A DNA stretch of 64,000 nt. Source: Cyanoderma ruficeps (Eukaryota; Chordata; Aves; Passeriformes; Timaliidae). The DNA is taken from the NCBI GenBank assembly GCA_008694505.1, contig VZDJ01007747.1, positions 38,855,615 to 38,919,614 of the forward strand. Reading direction: 5' to 3'. Position 1 is the first letter of the stretch, and the number at the start of each line of letters is the position of its first letter. This document shows, one piece after another, positions 37,501 through 52,500 of the stretch. The position numbers and the translations under genes were made by a program. The notes under the pieces were generated by a model, which was not told the DNA's origin, ran no database searches, and saw only the letters and a program-made list of their open reading frames with translations.

Positions 37501-40500
37501 ACCCACTCTCTGCAGTCCTTGACAATTCCTTACAAGAGTACTGTGAAAGGTGCTGAAAGCCAACACACCTGTTGCAGGTCTGCAGACTCACACCATGGCT
37601 TTGGATGGGCTGTGCAAATTTGCTTTGTGGTGCCTCACTGCCAGCGAGGGCCAAAGTTTTACTGCTGGCATGTAAATGGCTGCACATCCTAACCCATTCC
37701 TGGGGTTTCCATGGGCAGCATGTGTGAGTACGTGTGTGCCTCCATGTCGCGTCAAGTGGGAATTACAACTGCTTGATCCTGTAATGGCATGATCTTGTGA
37801 TGGCACTTTCCTTATCTAATTGGGTCTGACACTATTCTGAGGTAGCAGACAAACTTGAGTCTCCCTGCAGTGTAATCTAAGAAACTTGAGTGCCAGTAAG
37901 ACAGATGGGTTTGAGAGGTCTAATTTAAGAGGACTACTAAATTGCAATGTGCACATTTTAACGTGCGAAACAAATGGATGGCTGGCTGAACGAAGTATTA
38001 AATAAGTTTATTAAAAGCATGGCTGATTAGTTTTTTGTGGACTGTTTTCAGTATGTATGATGGTATTTCCATCATTCATGTATTTCTCTACAAGGCACTG
38101 TTGTTCATCTGCCTGGGTTTAGGTAGGTACTGCGTGATGCTGAGGTGGTGGTACCAGGTGACAGCTCCCTCACTATTGCTTAAAAGTGTTTGAGAGGTAA
38201 ATGTTTAAGACAATCAGTAGATAACAGGACTAAAAATAGAAGACACCTGAAAAAGAAATTCCTTTTCTATAGCTCTAAGAATTGTTCCTATTTGTCTGAC
38301 ATTGACTTTGAAGGTTTAAAATACAGAACACTGTTCTTTATAGATGAGCACAATCTAAAGGCTGAAATGCTAAAATATAGGTTGGAATCTCCTTTTTTTC
38401 CTTTTTGCAGAAGAAAAAGAAATCCATACAAGGGCAAATACATACTGCAATGGGTTTCAGCTGTTTGCATAATGTTTGATTTCTGTTGACTCAGATTCTT
38501 GTAAGGTCAGAGATTTATTACCTATGGTCAAAGGATGCAGAATATCATACATGTAAATTTATGATGGACACCATCCAGGAAAGACAAATGATATCCAGCT
38601 GCCATTACTTTTGCATGTGATGCTTTTGAGAATCCCTGTATAGCTTGTAAATTCCTGTTGACATTTCCCATGAAGCACATCTCAGATTTCTGTGTGTTGC
38701 TGTTAGTTATTGCTGAGACCCAAGACAATGAAGGGCTTTTAAACCTTTCATGGCTGCTCTTCAAATAAGAGCAGCTTTAGACAGTGGGATGGCTGAAACA
38801 TGGGGAAAGCTGTGAGGAAATGCCTGGCTGCAGGGAGGAGTCTAGAAAAAACAAGGGGAGATGAGAATGGTCAGATGATGGTCCTGCAGCTCTTAGTACT
38901 GCAGAGCCTAAGACTATGGCTCCCCAGTGGGTAAAACACAGATCAGTCAGAGCTGCTGGTGTTCCACCTACCCTGGAGTCCTTGCTGACGTGGTGCTGTC
39001 TGTGCCTTGCCTTGCCCAAGTGCTCCTGTGATGGCTCCTGTGCTGCTGTCTTGGTCTGCGGGCGGTGTAGGTACGTGGGTGAGCGTGCACCGTCGTGTGA
39101 CACATCTCTGTCACACCTCGCACGCCTCTGACAGCTCGTGCTCACTTTGCAGGCAGGAGAGCTCGAGTGGGAGAAGGTTGAGGAGCAGTAGAGCAACAGG
39201 CAGTAAGTGTGCCACAGGGCTTTTATTTCTTCTGCTGGCCAAAGTCAGATGTGACTCTGGGACGCTCATCAGTCTGTCTGCTTCTGCTGCTGGGTACATT
39301 CCTGAAGGGACAGCACGTGGGCAGCCTGGCCAGCCACCAGCTGCTGAGGCTCCAGTCAGGTCTCTTGTGCTGGTGTTGTCCACATTGCTTTGCAGGGTCA
39401 TTCCAGCCCAAAGCAAGCTTTGGGGGCTGCTGTCATTTGCCTGTCTTAGCTGATGTCCCTGGCTTATGGCAGCACATGGGTAACCACAGCTCACTTTCTG
39501 GTAGGAAAGAGAGCATAAAGTGCATCAAAGTCTCCTTGTGGGAATTTTGAGAGAGGAGGAAATGTTGATGTAGCCCAATGCTTGTAACTTAGGACAGGCA
39601 ATTATCACTGCATTCAGCAAGGAGCTACTGGAGGGATGGGTAATGGAGGGAGAGACAAAGGAGGCAACACGGTCTGCCTCTTCCCTCTTTTAGGAGTCAG
39701 CAGCTTCTCTCTCACAGACCAGCCACTATTCACCTGTCCCCAGTTTGCATCCCTGTGAGCTTTCTGTGCACTGCTGCCAAGCGGCTTAGCTGACCAAAAA
39801 TGCATGCATTTGTGGCACTGCATATGCTTCCATTAACTTATGTGTACTGAAAGATGTAGGAGTAAGTTCTGGTTCCATGTACATGTTCTAGACCGTGAAC
39901 AGGTGGCATCTTTTGGAAGATGTAAAGGTCAAGTGTGGAGTCTGGACTCAGCTAGTAGGCTGAAGTGGCACTAAGGGAAAGCAAATAAAATGCACTGGAA
40001 CTGCTGTAGTGTGCATTTAGAAATAGCATAAAAGAACTAAAATACTTTTCAGAGTGATAAAATGCGCAAAACATGGAAATCGTAGGCTCTGTTAACAGGC
40101 AGCAGAGGTTTTCTTCTACTTCCTTAGTATTAGGAACAGGACCAGACATTGCTGAGCAGTATTCACATGAAAACTTGCAGATAAGTCCAGAGCAGTACTG
40201 ATTCTCTGAGAGCTTGTGCTGGTAAGAGGCACTTGGCAGCAGTTGTTATCCCATGTTTGGACACTTACAAGGTGCCCCAAGACCACTTGGCTGCTAAAGC
40301 CATGTGGCTGCTTTCAGTTTAGCAGAGCAGATGCACACAATATTCAGCATGCTGGAAATGCATATTGAGGGTGAAACTCCCAGTTAATACCACAGTAAAT
40401 AAAGCAGGCAGTTGCACTGAGTGTAGGGCTGTTGCATGTAATTCACTAACAATCACTGCAATTAGGCACTCTCCACTCTTCCTGCCTGTTAGTTTCCACA

Positions 40501-43500
40501 CGGGCTTTACTGCTGAATTTAGTTGCAGAGACCCTATGAAGTGTTAGACACATACAAGAAATGCCTTGGATGAGTCTTCACCAGCACACAAACTTCAAGC
40601 ATTTGCTTTTAACATGAAAAAGATCCCCAGCTTACTGCAGAACATCGGTGTTTGGTTTACCTTTCCTTGGATAATAAAAAGCCAAGAGGTTTGCTGTAAG
40701 AGCAAGACTGCATTTTCTGGATTTGACTCCAAGGCACTCAGCTGTGAGCAAGCTTTTCACACATCTCAGAGCAATCTGCACACTGGGTGCCTTGCTATGG
40801 TACAGTGGTTTAATACTAAGAGGTTTTCTTTCCTTTTCACTAAAGCATATTTGTTGTGTAGTTGAAATAGATTGTGCAGCTCAAGTGTGAGCTAGAGCAT
40901 CCTTTAGAAAAAAAAGAAGTAACTGAGGTATATTTTGTAGAGAAGAAAGTATTAAAAGTGTTTCTGAGTGAAATAAATCTGAAAGAAACAGGATTTTTTA
41001 TTGCAGTGGAGGGTTGTTATCTTCCATTATGTTTTATATTTTGCTGGAGGTATGCTAAATACTGTCTGGACCATTAATAAATAGGTTTCTTTAGAACCAT
41101 TTATCTGATTGAATTTCTGTGATTTCATAAGATGGAAGCTTATAAATAATCTCTTTAAATGCCTTTGTAAACAAATGTGTTTTAATTAGTACAGAGTCAT
41201 CTTTGGTAGGTTATAAAAAGTCTCCAAGAGCTGTAAATAAGTAATTCCTGACACTTTAATAAAAGTGTTAGCTTAAAGAGGAGCGAGGCAAGTATGCTTG
41301 AGTACCAGCTTCTACTAAGCAGTGTTGGGTATATAATTACATGATTACCAACATTGCATATGTAGCCATGATATCCAGGACTACACAAAATAATATGAAC
41401 ATATTAAATTTTCGGTACCATTACAACAATTTGCAGCAAAATTCTGTCACCATTTTGCAGTATGGCTGTGCACAGAGTAAAAAGACCTACAGCCCTTAAA
41501 AGATGTTGCCTTATTGTGTCAAGTTCCAGTAAGAAAGGATTGAAGCTGGTATCAGAAGGCAGGCAGAGTTTCTCGCCCTCGTTTTACCTTGGTTGCAGGT
41601 AAACCCTGAAGTCACATTGGGGGAGTTTTTACTGCTGCATTTCTGCATTTTTTCAAAACTTTGAAATAATGATGTTTATGAGTAAATGGTGTTGTCTGCA
41701 TTGATCCTGACCCAGTGCATGTCACAAAGTATCCTGAGCTTCTCTTTGCTGATTCTGTCTAAAAGTTGAGTGCTCCCTGTACGCAGGTATTTGCATTTCA
41801 TAAATAAATCTGTGAAGAGTCTTCCTGTAAAAACAGGACTGTCTTACAACTGCAGTTAGCTCACTTCTGTATTTCATGCTGAATTTCATGTCTGACAGGG
41901 AGATAAAATCACCTTGCTTTAAGGAGGACACAAAACCATTAGTTCATTGCTGGTATCTCTGACCCAAAGTTGTGGGCTTGGGCCAGAGTGTTTTGGTTCA
42001 TAGTATATCTGGATAACATTTGATGCCAGAAGTAAATTTTTGGTGCAGAGATTCTTCTCTGACTTTACCCTATGCACATTATTAAGCCAGATTACATATC
42101 ATTATGCAACAATGAAAAATTTAGTAACTGCTCTATATTTAAACCTTTGTGTATTAACTTCATTGCACAGCACCACAATAGGTTTGAATGTGGAAAAAAT
42201 GTGAAACATTAGAGAAGGAATCTGAAATGCTTAGGTAACTCTGTCCAGTTTGTAATAATGTCTCTTCTAGATGAATTTCAGATATGTTTCTATTCTTTGA
42301 AGTCAGGATTTAGTTTTTATTACGTTTGTACTGAATTTCCCTTGTGATAGGGTTTGATGCTGTCTAGACCAAAACGGTTAATGTACAGAAATGACGAATT
42401 TTTCATTTTTACATCTATTTCAAATCTATTGGTTATTCTCACTGGTGTGGCTTGTAGTGATAGCATTGCTTGCGTTTGATCTCTAGTATCCTTTTCTTTT
42501 CAGAAGAGTACCAAACAAATATATCTAGCAGTTGATTCAAGAGTATGTCAACCTCCTGTACACAGAGCTAGTTTAGTGGACTGAAATTGGGATATCTGAA
42601 ACACAGACACATGTTCAGTCACACAAGTGTTTTTAGCACTAAGGCACCCTACAGAAAGCACAGTTAGGGCCTGCTTCTGAGGCCAGCATTGTTTCATGCC
42701 TGCTTCAGTGGTGCAGTGTGGTGAGAGGTACGATGGGCTGTGCATGTGGAAGCAAAAATATCGTGTCTAACCCAGCCAACTTCTGCTGGAGCCAGCGTGA
42801 AGGGAAATTCAGGGCATGTGATGTGGGAATACAGACATTTAGTGACTTTTTGGCCATTTCCTCACCTTCCAAATCCATGCTGGCCATCAGCTGGAGATGC
42901 TGCATGTCTGAGATGCCAGTATGGCCAGGACAGCTCCATTGCCAGCCTGGACAATCTGCTAGTAGCAGGGAGCAGGTGTGGACCAGACAGAACTGTTCTG
43001 GGACTTCCCACAGGATGACAAACTGCTGATAGAGTTGCTCTTTCCTTTCTACAGCCAGCTCTAAGGTCAGAAGACAATGGGTACATGTGAGAGTCATTCT
43101 TGTGCTCCATGGGGGCTGTGGAATGAGACCTGGAGGATGTGCAAGGTGAACACTTGCCATGAATTTGACTTCTCTATAGTGAGTTTTATGCTCTTGCTCA
43201 CAATTGTTCAGAAACAGCTGAGCATGGCCCTTCTGACACTTTCAGCAAGTGACCTCTGGCAGTCAGGAACACGATACCAGCAGTGGGAACTGTTTGTCTT
43301 TGGATGCAGCTTCCAGGAAATGCCCACCCTGTGCTACCTCCATGAACATGTGGAGGGCTGTTGGAAGCTTGTCTGCAGGCAGTGCCCAGCAGGGGTGGCA
43401 GAATGGACAGGCACACATTTCACAGGGACTCAGTGCTGTCACCCTGTATCATGAGTGTCTGTGGCCATTTAATATCACCAGGGCCTGGCTGAGGCCATGT

Positions 43501-46500
43501 TGAAGACTGAGCAGCTTATTTGAGATATGCACCTTGCCTTTGCAGCTGGCTTTATGCAGCTCAGGGGCCTCTAAGTAAAGCCTGTGGATTTATACTTAAA
43601 TAGTTTAGGAAACACACCTTTGGTGCTGTCAAAAAACTGTGCAACTACTGCTTGAACACCTGTCTGCTGTCTGACTGGCTGCAGGCCATTTCTCTCTGCT
43701 GTGCTGGACCTGAAAAAGCCCTGGAGAGCCCCTGTGGAAAGGCTGCAGTGGATCAGGTCACTCCACAAACCTGCCAGCATTCTGTCAGTCAGAGTGGCAC
43801 AGGTTTAAGCCACACAGCTGTGGATGTTTTGCTGGTATGTGAATGGGAACAATCTTGGGAGTCAAATGCCGAAAAGTTACAGGCAATCTTGGATTTACAC
43901 GCTCATGGTCATGAATGTGTGTCTGTTTATGGCTCTGTCTGGGTAAATCTTTAGGAACCTCCAAGGACTGGCTTTCTGGGCAACCTACTCTCGTTGTGCA
44001 CAACTGCCCCAATAAAAAATTTGTTTCCCAATGTCCATCCTGAACCTCTGAATCCACAGCCATTGCCTTTTGTTGTATTATTTAGCCCTACAGAGAAGTA
44101 TTTTGTTCCCATTGCAACTGCCTGTCAAGTAGTTGCAGGAATTTCTTGGAGTTGTTGCAGTTTCCTTGGAATGAAGATTATCCAGGGTGAACAATGGACT
44201 TTCTTGTTTGTTTTTTTTTTTTTTTTCTCCCCTGCATCTTAGTATTCCATTTCTTGGTGTGCTGCTTGGGTTTCTATCTGGGAATTCATATATGCAGCAA
44301 AGCTTATTGACTGTTATTTAAAAGACTCATTTAACACAATTTTGAAATTGATTAGGGTCAAAGTATGGTTTTGTATGGCTCCCCTTTCTTTGAGAAGTGG
44401 TGAACCTGCCTTTTCATAGCCAAACATCTGAGCAAACTGGAGTCTCCAAGGACTAAAGTCAGTGAGTGATCTTCCTGTGATGGTCTTCTGGTGGATGTTT
44501 TTGTTCTATAGGAAAATTTCTAATACCAGGTTTTAGCTGCTTTGTCCCTCCATGTTGTGGGGCTCCAGGGTTCATTCTGCCATGGGCTCTGAAACCCCTG
44601 CCTCTATTGCCCATCATAGCTTATATGGATTCAAAACCAGTTTAGGGCATTTCCAGCTGGTAGCCTTTGGGTCACCTGTCAGTAGGTGTCTTTGTCCTTT
44701 ATGTGAATGTCAGGAACCACTGGACAGCTGGTAGACATGGCCACTGCCCTGGAATGTTGACCAGCCTGGGCTTATCAAGCACTAGAAGAGCTGAAAAGCA
44801 GACTCAGAGGACCTTGCTGGGAATTTGCTTATGGAGAAACACTGGAGTCTTGAACATCTGAAACCCCTTTGTCATCTGGCACAAAAGACAATGTGGTAAA
44901 TCAGATTGGGCACCCATGCACCTCTCCACATGTGGGGCTACACCCAAAACAGAGTGCTGCAGGCGTGATTTGGATTTTGGATGGCATTTTTTAGATCCCT
45001 ACCTTCCCAGATGAAGTCAATACCAGTGATGAAGGGGGTATTTCTGTGCATCCACCTGAGATGAGGAAAGTGCACTCTGCTGATAGCTCTGGTGTTCAGG
45101 CCTGACACCACACTGGGTGTGGGCAAAGGTGTAGCACAGGGGTTGGCAGCTGGAGCAGAATGTAATTACCCAACTTCAACCACATCTCATGCAGACTGTT
45201 ACCCTGTTGCTCTGACACCAGGCTGCTTTTTTGGGTTTTTTATCCCTTTCTTTTTGTTATTTTTTTAGGTGGAATTTAAGGCGTGAGCTGCAAAACACAA
45301 AGCAGCTCTGGCTGTGATTACCTCTGTGAGTGCCTTTCCCTCCTCCTGTGGTCACAGGCAGCCGAGGAAAAGCAAAAGCTGTCAGATCCCTGCAGAAAAA
45401 GAGAGAAATTAGTGCTGGCAGAGTCTGTACGAGACAACTTATCTGCTGTGAAGTTTGAGTCCCTTGTTCCTGCTGGTGTGATCTGTTAACGTAACATGCC
45501 TGAAATGTTTTCTTACATTCTTACAGTTTTTTTCTAAGATGTGCAAGATGAAAACTGTGAGGATATTTACTCCAGTGCCAGAGGAGTTGTGGTGGCCTGT
45601 TATTTGTGGTTCTTTTTTTTTTTTTTTTTTTNNNNNNNNNNNNNNNNNNNNNNNNNNNNNNNNNNNNNNNNNNNNNNNNNNNNNNNNNNNNTGTAAAGCT
45701 TATGCTTTAAAATCTGTAATGAATTCATAGGTGCTGAATAATTAGATGAAAAAAAAAGTCCTTCTAAGAAAAAAAAAAGGTGACATTAGAGGAGGTCTTT
45801 CAGAAAGTGTGTTTATTACACTTACTGCTATCAGTATCAGTTGGTAGTACTGAAAAAGCCTTAAAGCAATTTTGTTAATATTCAGCTCCTTTACTTCTTC
45901 TCACTGGTCACTTAAAATACTCTTCTTAGATTCAGTCCCATGTTGTTTCTATAAAGTCCTGCTCTACTGGGCTGGCAGGTAGCATGAAAGAGTTTGTGCT
46001 TTAAAAAGGCACATAGCCATGCAGCTGAACTTTGGTGATATTTCTGTGAACTTCCCACTTGATGGCAAGGAAGTGCACTTCTGTATATTCCTTATCAGAC
46101 TTTTGATTGCTCCCAGTATATTGATCATTCCATTTCCAGGTGTTTGCCTGTCTATTTACTATTTGGTACTATCCTTCTCCTCTTCTTTCCCATATCCTCC
46201 TTCATCTTCGGTCCTCACTTTCTTGTCATCAGTCTAAATGCAGTTGCATCCAGGTTGGGCTGAGTGACACAGACTCACGTGTAGGTTCTGAGGCCATTTA
46301 GAAAACAAAAGGTTTATTTGAATTTAGTCCCTGGCGCAAGTTTTTGTATTTAAAATGCAAACCCAGCCAGGTACTTGTTAGAGATTACAGACACAAAAAT
46401 AAAAATTTGCCTCATTAAGATTTTCTGTATAAATACCAGTAGTCCCTAATTTGGGTATTTCACTATTTAAAGATCAATGTCCCAGTTTAAGGTAACAGCC

Positions 46501-49500
46501 TCAGGGGATCTGATGGGGCTATTTTTGGGAATACTTAGGCCAGTCTTTCTTCATGTTGTTTAAATAAAAGCATTTAGATGCTTAAGTTTAGAGCCTTGTA
46601 TTTAAAAACATTTCCCAGGCCTAAACAAAAAGTCTGTCATCAATTTTCTCTTGTGAATCACATTTTCACCAAAAATCCTTTTTCCCTAAGTGGCTTGAAG
46701 AAAAAAAATAAAAAAATCATGGAAATATTTTGTGATTTCTTACCTAGTACACTGCTGATTTATAGGCAGACAGAACTGTGTGAGTATGTAGTCATTACTG
46801 TTCTGTATTAGATTAGATTTTGCTTTGGGTTTTTTCACCATTAATTCTCAGGTTGTTTTCACATTGCACTAATCATTCCAATTACATATGAGTAATTTGT
46901 CATTTGGTGTATATTAAATCCTCTTCAGCTGCATTTCAAACACTGATGCTGGACTGCAGTTCTGAACTCAAAAGAAAGTTCGTTCTTGACCAGAAGTGTT
47001 GAATTCCCTGCAGTATTTGTTTCCTTCATGCAGAATCAAGCAAATTTGAAAAAGATGATTATTCACCTCACACTTGTGATCTGCTTCAGTTATTCTTAGA
47101 GCTGTGAGAGTGATGGCTCCAGGTCATGGCTTTGCTCAGCCTGTAACAGGCTGGCAGAAAGGAGAATACTACTTATTCATGGAAACACTTCCACATCCAT
47201 TTCTATCTCATTGCAGAACCATGTGGATTCCTGTTCAAGGGCTGTGAATTAAAACCAGGAGAGATTTTCTTTAGGATGTAACTGTAGAAACACACTTGCA
47301 TGCAGTTCTTTGGTTAGCCACTGCCTTGTTTTGGATAGGTCAAGCAACTGTTTCATGGACTGTTGTATTGCCAGCTGGTTTCTAGTTTGGAAAAGATTTG
47401 TAGAAATAGTACTTTGTTCATCCTCTTTTTACTGATAGATTAATGGCAGTAGTACTAGAGAGATTGTTGACAGCAGCAGTAGCGCTGCTTGCAAGGGAGT
47501 AACAGAGAAAGCAGGACGCTGTTGTTGAAGAATATGGCTGGAGGTGGGGTTTTTTTGTGTTTATAACAAACACTGTACAGTGAGAGGAAGAATGTCTCCT
47601 TCTGGGGGGACTGTGGGTCAGTAGAAGGGAGGATCAGGCTCTCCCTGTTAAAATACATTGATAAACCATGGCTGGAAACAGCTCTGAGCTGTGAAGAGCT
47701 GCCTGGATGCCCTTGTCTTGCATAGCTGGAGTGTGTCCTATTGCAGCAGGCAGGGATAGGAATGGGGAGAGGGGGATCAGGGTCTGCAGCTGCCCACAGC
47801 TCTGTCCATGCCTGCAGAAATCACTGCACTGGAGCAAAATCCCAGTTTTTTTCCCTTACCCAGCCATAGGTTGAGTGTGCAGCCTTGCCTGGATGTCTCA
47901 GATCTCTGAGCATATTCCCCTTTGGTTGAGATGGGGCTGACCAGGCTGAGCAAACTGCTTTGAAATACAGGTATGAGCCTCCTGTCTGAGTGTGCCAAGC
48001 AGCATTACTGCGTTTCAAGTGACCTTTCAATCTGAAACTTTGCCAAAGGGAGGGGAAAGGAAGCCACCGTTGACTCGAGTTCTGCACAGAGATCCTGCAA
48101 ACAGATGGTGTTTGCATATAGGATATTCTGTTCGGGTGCAACTCCACTACAACGCTCTTCGTTTTTAATGATTGCAGGCGGGCTAAACTCCGGCTATATT
48201 TGGAACAGCTAAAACAGCTTGTGCCTCTCGGGCCGGACAGCACCAGACACACCACTCTAAGTCTGTTGAAAAGAGCTAAGATGCATATCAAGGTAAAAAC
48301 ATTCATCCATGTTTTTATTTCTTTCAAGGGAGAATCTTCCAGAATGTGTATCCATAGAGAGGAAACAAATTTTCACACAAAATCCATATCCATATGTCCA
48401 ATCTTCTGGATTTATTGGCCTTTATTACTTGTAGGAATTTCAGTCACAGTGTCAAAGTGTAGTGTTTTGCAGTTTAGCATCTCAGATATATAAAACAGTG
48501 GTTTTGTGATTTCTACTTAGTTACTAACTAGTGTATTTAATAATTTACACTATAATTTTAAAAGTATCTGTCAAAGATGTCCTTTGATTAATATATTTAT
48601 TTTTTAAGATCTGAGCAAAGTAGCATTGTACTGCATTGTTCTAAATGTAAAAAGCCAGATCTATTCAGAATAAAAAAATTAATGGAGTCAAAAAGATCAT
48701 ATCTATTAGTGAGCCTTCTTCCCCATCAATATTTTGTTGACCAATTCTTGTTTAAATGAAACAAAAAATTAAATGCAATCTCCTGTTCATTGCCGCTCCC
48801 CTTGTTACAAGTTTAAAACAAAAAACAGCCTCAAATCTCACCTATGATCCAGCAGCAGTACAGGTTCTGCATTTGCACAGGTAATTCAAAGGAAATTATT
48901 CCTCAGGCCTTCTCTCTCCAAAGACACCTTCCCTCCCATTTTCACTGTCATTGTTTTCAGGGAACAGGGTTATATGCAGAAATAAGACAAAGAGGTATTC
49001 AAATGTAAAAGTTAAAGAACAGGTTTCTGCTGCTGTGTCCAGGACTATAATTACTCATCTGGCATTTTTTCAGTGTTACAGAGAAACAGGTCAAGAAAAG
49101 TGTCAGGCAAAATTGAACACTGCCAGTAATCTTGGAATATTTTGGAGAACAGCCTGCTGATACAGAGCTGTAAGATTCACTGCAGTTTCAGAAATAGGTG
49201 TGATTCATATGAAGAATTATAGATTAATTTAAGCAAAACAATTCTTGTGAACAAGTTTACAGAGCTACTTTTTCAGCACTTCTAAGCACATTTACTCCAG
49301 CTGGGCAACCCCTGTTTTTACCATTTGAGATTTTGGCCTCATGTTTATAATTCAGGCTAACATGCATGAAAGGCACTGCATGTGGTTTTTGTCTTGGGCT
49401 GCCCCCCTATCACGGGCTTATGCATACAAATTGAAAAACTGTTTTTACAAGTGGCGAGTGTGCGAGATTAGCCCTGCAGTTATCATTTCAGCTGCTGATA

Positions 49501-52500
49501 AAAAAAGCTGGGAACAGATTCTTTCCAGATCTGTCTTGCACAGCACCAAGTACTCGTTTTCTGAAAACCAAAACTGAAGTTTAACTTTCTTTTAAGATTT
49601 TAACTGAACCTGCCCTAACTGGGTTAGCATTTAATTGCTCCCCTTTGTCAGGTCAGCTCCCTCCCCTGCCCTGCCAGAGCTTGCCCGTGCCCGACTGGCA
49701 TTTCGAACACAGTCACTAGTTCTGAACTTTTCACACATGCACACCCCCCATATATTGAAATCTGCTCTGAAAGATTGGACAGTTTTGAGTCTCTTGGATA
49801 TGAATCACTGAGTTCTTTCCTAAAATAGTTGTTAGAGTTCGGGATTGCAGCCAGGAAAATACAGGAAAAGGAAGTCTGATCAATTGGGCACATTTGGTTT
49901 GTTGTGTACGTGGATGTACCAACCCCTTTTCCTATTATAACACTGTGTATCCACCTATGATGAGTATCTACAGAGTGTATTGCCTGGGAGGGGGCTTAAA
50001 AAGAAGGCAGATTTCACTGAGCCAGGAAACTGCCCTGTTCAACAGCGTCAGTTATTTTTTCAAACACTTTCATTTCAGGCTTGCATGGGAACAGCAAAAT
50101 CTCTGAAAGGGTTTTGCTTGTGGTTTGCTGTGCACTGTCCCAGTCTGCTCTCCTCAGAAAATCAAGCCTAGGTTCATTCAGATGGCAGGGAGGAATCTTC
50201 AGCAGCTGTATTCACTCCCTGCACATCTCCTAAATCTCAGTGATCGTGTAAACACAGCTCACGGAGAAATCTGCTCACTCTTATAAGTGCTTTTATTGGT
50301 ACAACCTGTAATTTACTGCATCATATAGATAATTTTTAAAATAATAATAGGTGTTTTGATTTGTGTATCCTTCATGCTTTTATCCTATCATACTCTTATA
50401 ATTTTTCCCTAATTATGTAGTCAGTTTTTTTAAATGGCTACCAGTGATTTAGAAGAGGGCTCAGTTCAAATACAAAAAGATACTTTATTCCTGTTACTGC
50501 ATTTGGACCAACAGTGCAGCACGTTTTACTGGATGTGAAGTATTCTTTTTATTTGCAAAATTAATACCTGCTTTTATTCCATCAGAAGGGAGATTTTAGG
50601 TAGATATGTGAAGGATCCTTTCACAGGCTGTTTGCTGAGAAATTTTGGATTAATACCACCGACTTTGTAGGTGATATCACAGAACTATAATACTTGCTCT
50701 GTAGAAGTTCAAGGAAAATAAAAAGCAAGAATAAGGAGTCGTTAGTAAATTCCTCCTTCTATATATTATTAATGCTGCTTTTTGTTAATGAAGCTTTTTA
50801 AATGCTAAAATTTTCCATGGCCTGCAGTAGGAGGGAGAACATTCAGAGGCTCACGATGGTTCCTTTATGGTGATAGGTGAAATAAGAGACTCATCTAAAG
50901 AGGCGTTATGTTCTCGCTGAAACCTGAGCTGTGCTCGAGTTATCAAAGATGATGCCGGCTTCGCCTGATAAAATGATTTAAATATTCCCCACAGCCAAGG
51001 CAACATTAATATGTTCTTTGTCAAGCAATGTCTGCTAGTGGCAAGAGAGTCTCAGGGATTTTTTTTTATTAATTTTTTTCCCCTGTAACCATATATCTTA
51101 TTGTGAAACAAATTCAGCCTGCTAAAATTGTACTGACCTGTACAGAATGCTAACTAAAAAACTGAACTTCTAAATTTAATTTTAACTTTATATTAATTAA
51201 TTAAAATATTTAAATTGCTTTCAAATTACCGTTTATGAGAAGACCTTAAGTTACTTATGCTTTGACACGGGTGCAAACCATCAGCTTACTGTGTTTCTCT
51301 TCCTTTAAGAAATTGGAAGAACAGGACAGAAAAGCTCTAAATATTAAAGAACAATTACAGCGGGAGCACCGCTACCTCAAGCGCAGGTTGGAGCAGCTAT
51401 CCGTGCAGGGCATGGAGCGAATCCGCACTGACAGCATGGGATCAACAATATCCACTGACTCTGAACAAGGTAATTGAGCCAGGCTTTCCCAAAGGGGCCT
51501 GCAGGAGCAGCAAGGAAAAGGGAAGCAGGGAAACGAGGAAATGACATTTAGAACTGAAATCAAGCTTTCAACAAAACCCAGGCAAAATTATTCCATAATG
51601 TAATTTGAAGAGTAAAATATTAACACATCTTTTTCACATTCTTTGAAAAATGGTCTTTTTCCTAATCAGTTTTGAAGCTGTTAATATTGTGTGTATTTTT
51701 AAAGCTATTTATCCTGCATGTGTTTTTTGCCATTTTTTTTAACAATTACCATTTAATGTTTTGAATTTTTACTGTAATTATTGGTAAGGCTAGCATAATA
51801 TTTTCTCACGAAAAAAATCTTATTTGGCTTAATTCATGTGACTAAATTGTTTTTACATAATTTATTGTGAAATTTTAAATCATTTTCTGTGCAATGATCA
51901 CCAAGGGTTCTCTGCATTTGGTTCTGATTTAAGACAGCTTGTCAAGCTGGCTCTTGCCATTTCTTATTTTCCCATTTGGAAGTTTTTCTGTGTAGAACAG
52001 TCACCCAGGCTGGCTGTTTCAGGGCCCAGGGGGGCAGTGGTCAGTCTTGGGGCAGTTACCTGGGGACAGGTAGCCACACCATGGCCAGCCAACACCTGAA
52101 TGGCTGGAATTACCATGGACAGTGCTGCAGTACGACAGCCTCTGAGGGTCAGCTTTTTTCTAAATCAGTGTCCGTGTCCAGGTTGGAACAGTTCTGGGAA
52201 AGCATTTGGTATTGATGTCATGCAGTATATTTATGTGGCTGAGGACAGAAGGGATTTTAATTCTCAGGTGGTCAAGATGATCCTTTCCTCAGGAATTACT
52301 GGGCCAGGTCTTTTTTTTTTTTTTTTAAATTATTGAAACTGAAGTGTGATTCAGGTTTCACCTGGATGTTGATTGACACTGGCCCATGACTAGTTGCTCC
52401 AACTTTCTGAAAATGTGCCTTCTTATGTTTTCTTTAGAAGTAGACATTGAAGGAATGGAGTTTACTCCAGGTGAAATGGACAGTATTGGAAGTGCCAGTG

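Larger units (their letters stand above)
27106..48177 (+). other. MXD4: MXD4 intron 3 (21 kb)
   Basis: The largest intron, GT-AG. It holds a GC-rich patch at 27545-27910, a 13-bp tandem duplication at 31955-31980, a C8GCT15 tract near 37083-37107 and an assembly gap at 45632-45691. I recognise no CR1 element. Long open frames (28911-29642 minus, 243 codons; 33746-34405 plus, 219 codons) show no known domain. No nested gene is supported. Confidence 0.8.

Noticed and set aside
46260..46570. Possible retroviral LTR-like block in intron 3
   Set aside because: AT-rich with AATAAA-like words, but no paired terminal TG..CA ends, primer-binding site or target duplication could be identified.
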